Shown piece by piece: positions 5,773 to 8,066 of a stretch of 8,066 bases of DNA; the first letter of the stretch is position 1; the number at the start of each line of letters is the position of its first letter. Source of the stretch: an uncultured Oscillospiraceae bacterium (GTDB lineage: Bacteria > Bacillota > Clostridia > Oscillospirales > Ruminococcaceae); contig CAKSHT010000102.1 of the NCBI GenBank assembly GCA_934457235.1, positions 1 through 8,066 on the forward strand, in the 5' to 3' direction. A model generated the notes under the pieces. The model ran no database searches and was not told the DNA's origin. It saw only the letters and a program-made list of their open reading frames with translations. Position numbers and translations under genes: made by a program.

Positions 5773-6309
5773 ATGAAAAAGACGATTATTACTTTATTCT
5801 TCGCAGCTCTGCTGAGCATGACTGCATGCAGCACTTCCCAGAAAGACCCGTACGCTTCTGACGGGCAGCCTGTTTCTGACTACAACCCCGGAAACGAGGA
5901 TACTATCGGCGGCGAAGATGTGCAGATACCGAATCCCTGGACAGAATATCAGAACGCCGATGAAATGGCGCAGGCTGTAGGCTTTGAGTTCAGGGCGCCG
6001 GACACCGCCGACGGGCTTCCCGTGGATTATTACCAGGCTATGGACGGACTTGCGGAGATAGACTATTCTGACGGAGTGCGCTCCATAACGCTCCGCAAGG
6101 GCACCGGAACCGATGACAAGAGCGGCGACTGCAATTCCTACGCAGAGGAGGGCACGATGACCGTCGGCGATCACATCTTGACAGTGAAAGGCAGCGATGG
6201 TATAATTGATCTGGCGGTCTGGAACGACGGGGAATATGCCTACTCGATCAGTTCCGCTGACGGGCTTTCCGCAGACGCTGTGACAGCCATCGCGGAAGCA
6301 ATGATCTGA
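5773..6309 (+). CDS. Lipoprotein sharing its domain with the downstream membrane anti-sigma candidate
   Basis: A 178-residue protein. Residues 1-18 are a lipoprotein signal (KK, hydrophobic core) with the lipobox SMTAC, so C19 should be lipidated and the protein anchored on the outer face of the membrane. An acidic, Gly/Pro-rich linker (20-53) follows. Residues about 54-178 are clearly homologous to residues 118-244 of the protein encoded at 6915-7649: shared blocks are TEYxN..E...AVGF, AEIDxxS, RK, SGDCxxYA, KG, WNxGEYxYS and ADG. It resembles the DUF4367-like extracytoplasmic domains found beside Firmicute sigma factors, but I am not sure of the family name. The start at 5773 is set by AAAGGA (5760-5765). 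ATG 5755 would overlap that site. The sigma gene begins 19 bases later, so this is the first gene of the operon. It may bind the same ligand or partner as the anti-sigma protein. Confidence 0.87.
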   Translation: MKKTIITLFFAALLSMTACSTSQKDPYASDGQPVSDYNPGNEDTIGGEDVQIPNPWTEYQNADEMAQAVGFEFRAPDTADGLPVDYYQAMDGLAEIDYSDGVRSITLRKGTGTDDKSGDCNSYAEEGTMTVGDHILTVKGSDGIIDLAVWNDGEYAYSISSADGLSADAVTAIAEAMI

Positions 6310-6328
6310 AAAAACGGAGGGAACTTGA

Positions 6329-6922
6329 ATGACAGCGGCGATATATCAGGGCGGACCTGCGGCTCTGCTGAAGCGTATCCTGGCGGCTGCGGTGTTCGTC
6401 GCAGAGGCGTTCCAGGCGAGGGAAAACAGCCGGGAGGAAACCTGGGACAGGGAACAGCGCGCCGGAGAGCTTCTCGACCTTTACGGCAACAGCATACTTC
6501 GTCTGGCGTATTCCTATCTTCACAACATGGCGGACGCAGAGGATATATTGCAGGAAACGCTCATTCGTTACCTCCGCAGCGCGCCGGAATTCGAGAGCGG
6601 CAGCCATGAAAAGGCGTGGCTGCTCCGGGTGGCGGCAAATCTGAGCAAGAACCGTATAGACTACAATAAAGTAAGGCTTTCAGAGGAGCTTAACGAGGAG
6701 ATCGCGGCGGACGAGCATGAGGATCTTTCGTTCGTATGGGATGCTGTAAAGAAGCTTCCGGAAACGCAGTGCGAGGTAGTCCACCTGTTCTACCAGGAGG
6801 GCTATTCCACCGCTGAGATCGCGGGGCTGCTGTCGCGGCGAGAATCCACGGTGCGCTCAGACCTTAAACGCGCCCGCGACAAGCTCAGATCCATTCTGAA
6901 GGAGGCTTACGATTTTGAATAA
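6329..6922 (+). CDS. ECF-family RNA polymerase sigma factor
   Basis: A 197-residue sigma-70 family protein. Region 2 (about 48-112) includes LYGNSILRLAYSYL, the D69-A-E-D-I-L-Q-E76 core-binding/-10 segment and AWLLRVAANLSKNR. Region 4 (about 135-190) includes LPETQCEVVHLFYQEGYSTAEIAGLL and the recognition helix RESTVRSDLKRARDKL for the -35 element. Regions 1.1 and 3 are absent, as expected for this group. Unusually, some 45 residues precede region 2, including a hydrophobic/amphipathic stretch (A11-F28). The start at 6329 nevertheless has GGAGG 8 bases upstream. The stop overlaps the start of the next gene by 8 bases, typical of a sigma/anti-sigma pair. It directs transcription of an unknown regulon, probably including its own operon. 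Confidence 0.93.
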   Translation: MTAAIYQGGPAALLKRILAAAVFVAEAFQARENSREETWDREQRAGELLDLYGNSILRLAYSYLHNMADAEDILQETLIRYLRSAPEFESGSHEKAWLLRVAANLSKNRIDYNKVRLSEELNEEIAADEHEDLSFVWDAVKKLPETQCEVVHLFYQEGYSTAEIAGLLSRRESTVRSDLKRARDKLRSILKEAYDFE

Positions 6923-7649
6923 GTACAACAGGTTTATGAATAAGATCGAAGTCACAGAAGAAATGCGCAGCCGCATTCTGAAGAACATCAGCGAAGCTGA
7001 TCTCACTCCGCAGAAAAAGAGCTTCTTCGTAAGATACCGCAGCTGGATAGCTGCCGCGGCTTGCCTGGCGCTTATAGTCGTTGGCGCGGTGGTTTTAACA
7101 AACTCCAGGGATGGCGGACTTATCGGCGGAGTTTCCGGAAACTCCGCGAACGGTGCGCCGGCGTACGGTGCCGGGAGTGAAGATGATCCCATGCCGGACG
7201 ACATGCTTGGCGCGGAGTCGCCGGATGGCGCTAACCTTCCCACCAACGACACGACGGCGATATACAATGTAACGGAATACGAGAACACGGAGGAGCTGAG
7301 CGCCGCCGTAGGATTCAGCGTAAAGGTACCGCAGGAAGTTCCGTTCAGCTATGACAGCGTATCCTACTGCAAGATGTGGGATTTTGCGGAGATCGACTGG
7401 TACAGCGGCGACAAGGAAGCGGCTTCATTCCGGAAGAATTATTCCGATGATGACGTTTCCGGCGACTGCGCAGATTACGCGTCGGTGGAGGAACTGACCT
7501 CCGGCGACGTTACAGTGACTGCCAAGGGCGACGGCTCGGTGATACAGCTGGTAATATGGAACAGCGGCGAGTACGGCTATTCGCTGAGAGTTGCTGACGG
7601 CATTACAAAGGAGCAGGCATTGCAGTTCGTCAGCGATGTGACAGAATAA
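6915..7649 (+). CDS. Single-pass membrane protein, probable anti-sigma factor
   Basis: A 244-residue protein starting at TTG 6915, which overlaps the sigma gene stop and is preceded by GAAGGAGG (6898-6905). The ATG at 6936 lacks a comparable site. Residues 1-43 are cytoplasmic and charged (EVTEEMRSRILKNI, basic KKSFFVRYR before the membrane). Residues 44-62 are the membrane helix. Residues 63-115 are a Gly/Asp/Pro-rich linker. Residues 116-244 are an extracytoplasmic domain homologous to the lipoprotein encoded at 5773-6309. There is no zinc-binding HxxxCxxC anti-sigma motif, so the short cytoplasmic segment must bind sigma in another way if it does so at all. The role is inferred from gene order, overlap and topology. 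By family analogy the outer domain would sense a cell-surface signal and release the sigma factor. Confidence 0.85.
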   Translation: MNKYNRFMNKIEVTEEMRSRILKNISEADLTPQKKSFFVRYRSWIAAAACLALIVVGAVVLTNSRDGGLIGGVSGNSANGAPAYGAGSEDDPMPDDMLGAESPDGANLPTNDTTAIYNVTEYENTEELSAAVGFSVKVPQEVPFSYDSVSYCKMWDFAEIDWYSGDKEAASFRKNYSDDDVSGDCADYASVEELTSGDVTVTAKGDGSVIQLVIWNSGEYGYSLRVADGITKEQALQFVSDVTE

Positions 7650-7655
7650 ATGCAG

Positions 7656-7683
7656 CGCCCCGGGGAAGCTTATTTCCGGGGCG
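7656..7683 (+). terminator. Stem-loop after the sigma operon
   Basis: A perfect 8-bp GC-rich stem CGCCCCGG (7656-7663) with CCGGGGCG (7676-7683), starting 7 bases after the stop codon. No T-run follows directly, so it may work together with the next hairpin at 7710-7729. Confidence 0.6.
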
Positions 7684-7684
7684 T

Positions 7685-7752
7685 CAGCTTGTTGAAAAGA
7701 TTCCAATTTGCCCGCGAAGCGGGCTTTTTAATACGTTTTTTGCCACGGGTTA
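7685..7752 (+). repeat. Second partial copy of the MITE-like element end
   Basis: About 68 bases that match the complement of about 4620-4688 with roughly 85% identity by eye. It runs from CAGCTTGT through the GAAAA block, the GCCCGC-GAA-GCGGGC hairpin, TTTT, CGTTTTTTGC and CGGG. The copy lies in the opposite orientation to the first. Beyond about 7753 the similarity ends. As in the first copy, a GC-rich stem-loop lies immediately outside the CAGCTTGT end. Confidence 0.65.
7707..7730 (+). terminator. Rho-independent terminator of the sigma operon
   Basis: GCCCGC (7710-7715), a GAA triloop and GCGGGC (7719-7724) are followed by TTTTT (7725-7729). The GCGAAGC core makes an especially stable mini-hairpin. 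This is the best terminator after the anti-sigma gene, and it is contributed by the repeat element. Confidence 0.75.
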
Positions 7753-7845
7753 CAGAGGTCATCAAAGGGATATAGTAGCAAACCCGCATTACAAAAGGAA
7801 TAGTAGTGCCGCATAACCAACGCAGACCATACCCTAACCAATAAT

Positions 7846-7877
7846 AAGGACGCTTTTCACTGAAAGACGTCCTTTTT
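7846..7877 (+). terminator. Terminator-like hairpin in the gene-free right end
   Basis: AAGGACG (7846-7852) pairs with CGTCCTT (7868-7874). An inner CTTTTC/GAAAG pairing extends the stem and the T-run continues to 7877. No gene precedes it directly. It may end a small non-coding transcript or back up the upstream terminator. Confidence 0.55.
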
Positions 7878-7880
7878 CTA

Positions 7881-7909
7881 TATATAAATATAGTATAGAC
7901 ATTCGTCAA
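7881..7909 (-). promoter_or_regulatory. Possible minus-strand promoter in the right intergenic region
   Basis: On the minus strand TTGACG (7909-7904), a 17-base spacer and TATATA (7886-7881). Transcription would enter the hairpin at 7846-7874 and run towards the repeat copy. No convincing coding gene lies there, so any product would be a short RNA, or the match is chance in AT-rich DNA. Confidence 0.3.
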
Positions 7910-7928
7910 ACCAGAAATCGAATGGCAT

Positions 7929-7960
7929 AAAGGGGAGAGTTTTTTCAAGCTCTCCCTTTT
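7929..7960. terminator. Strong stem-loop, direction uncertain
   Basis: An 11-bp stem with one G-T pair, AAAGGGGAGAG (7929-7939) with CTCTCCCTTT (7950-7960), and a T-rich loop. It has a TTTT end on the plus strand and a TTTA end on the minus strand. It could end a minus-strand gene entering from beyond the window. Two further inverted repeats follow: TTTGTTA/TAACAAA (8001-8019) and CAAAGATTT/AAATCTTTG (8016-8058). The stretch from 7650 to 8066 shows no convincing gene. Confidence 0.5.
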
Positions 7961-8066
7961 GCTGATAAATCTGCCAGTTGCTCAATTTATAGCATAAGCG
8001 TTTGTTAATAAATAACAAAGATTTCATCACCACGCACAAAACGCAGACAAAATCTTTGGCATAATA

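Noticed and set aside
7670..7948. Minus-strand 92-codon frame covering the right intergenic region
   Set aside because: It starts at a TTG inside a hairpin loop with a badly spaced GGGAG, runs through two terminator hairpins and ends in the repeat copy, where the same PASRAN peptide appears as in the frame over the first copy. It is probably spurious.

Overview
The window looks like chromosomal DNA of a gut Clostridia, most likely an Oscillospiraceae/Ruminococcus-type Firmicute. This is inferred from the moderate-to-high GC coding regions, strong AGGAGG-type ribosome binding sites, sigma-A promoters with 17-bp spacers, a choloylglycine (bile salt) hydrolase family gene, a membrane serine/threonine kinase with internalin-like leucine-rich repeats, and intergenic palindromic repeats. 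No phage, plasmid, CRISPR or transposase gene is visible.

Left part (1-2846). A tRNA-Pro(CGG) gene lies on the minus strand with a consensus promoter and its own terminator. To its right, also on the minus strand, is a two-gene operon. The first gene encodes a 617-residue protein with an N-terminal zinc ribbon, a Ser/Thr kinase domain, a membrane segment and an external leucine-rich-repeat domain. The second encodes a 129-residue XRE-like helix-turn-helix protein whose ribosome binding site overlaps the kinase stop codon. A near-consensus promoter (TTGAAA-N17-TATAAT) drives this pair.

Middle (2847-4793). Divergent from the kinase is a plus-strand pair: a 326-residue choloylglycine hydrolase family enzyme with a Cys2 nucleophile, and a GNAT acetyltransferase. 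They are followed by about 400 non-coding bases. These are filled by a highly palindromic, MITE-like element with near-perfect terminal inverted repeats and many nested hairpins, bracketed by a direct repeat of a terminator-like stem-loop.

Right part (4794-8066). An orphan secreted protein with a beta-helix-like repeat region has its own consensus promoter and a strong terminator. Next comes a compact plus-strand operon: a lipoprotein, an ECF-type sigma factor and a single-pass membrane protein in the anti-sigma position. The lipoprotein and the membrane protein share a homologous extracytoplasmic C-terminal domain of about 125 residues. This suggests a sigma/anti-sigma switch with a paralogous lipoprotein partner and is the most interesting genetic arrangement here. 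The last ~415 bases hold no convincing gene. They contain several stem-loops, a possible minus-strand promoter and a second, inverted partial copy of one end of the MITE-like element.
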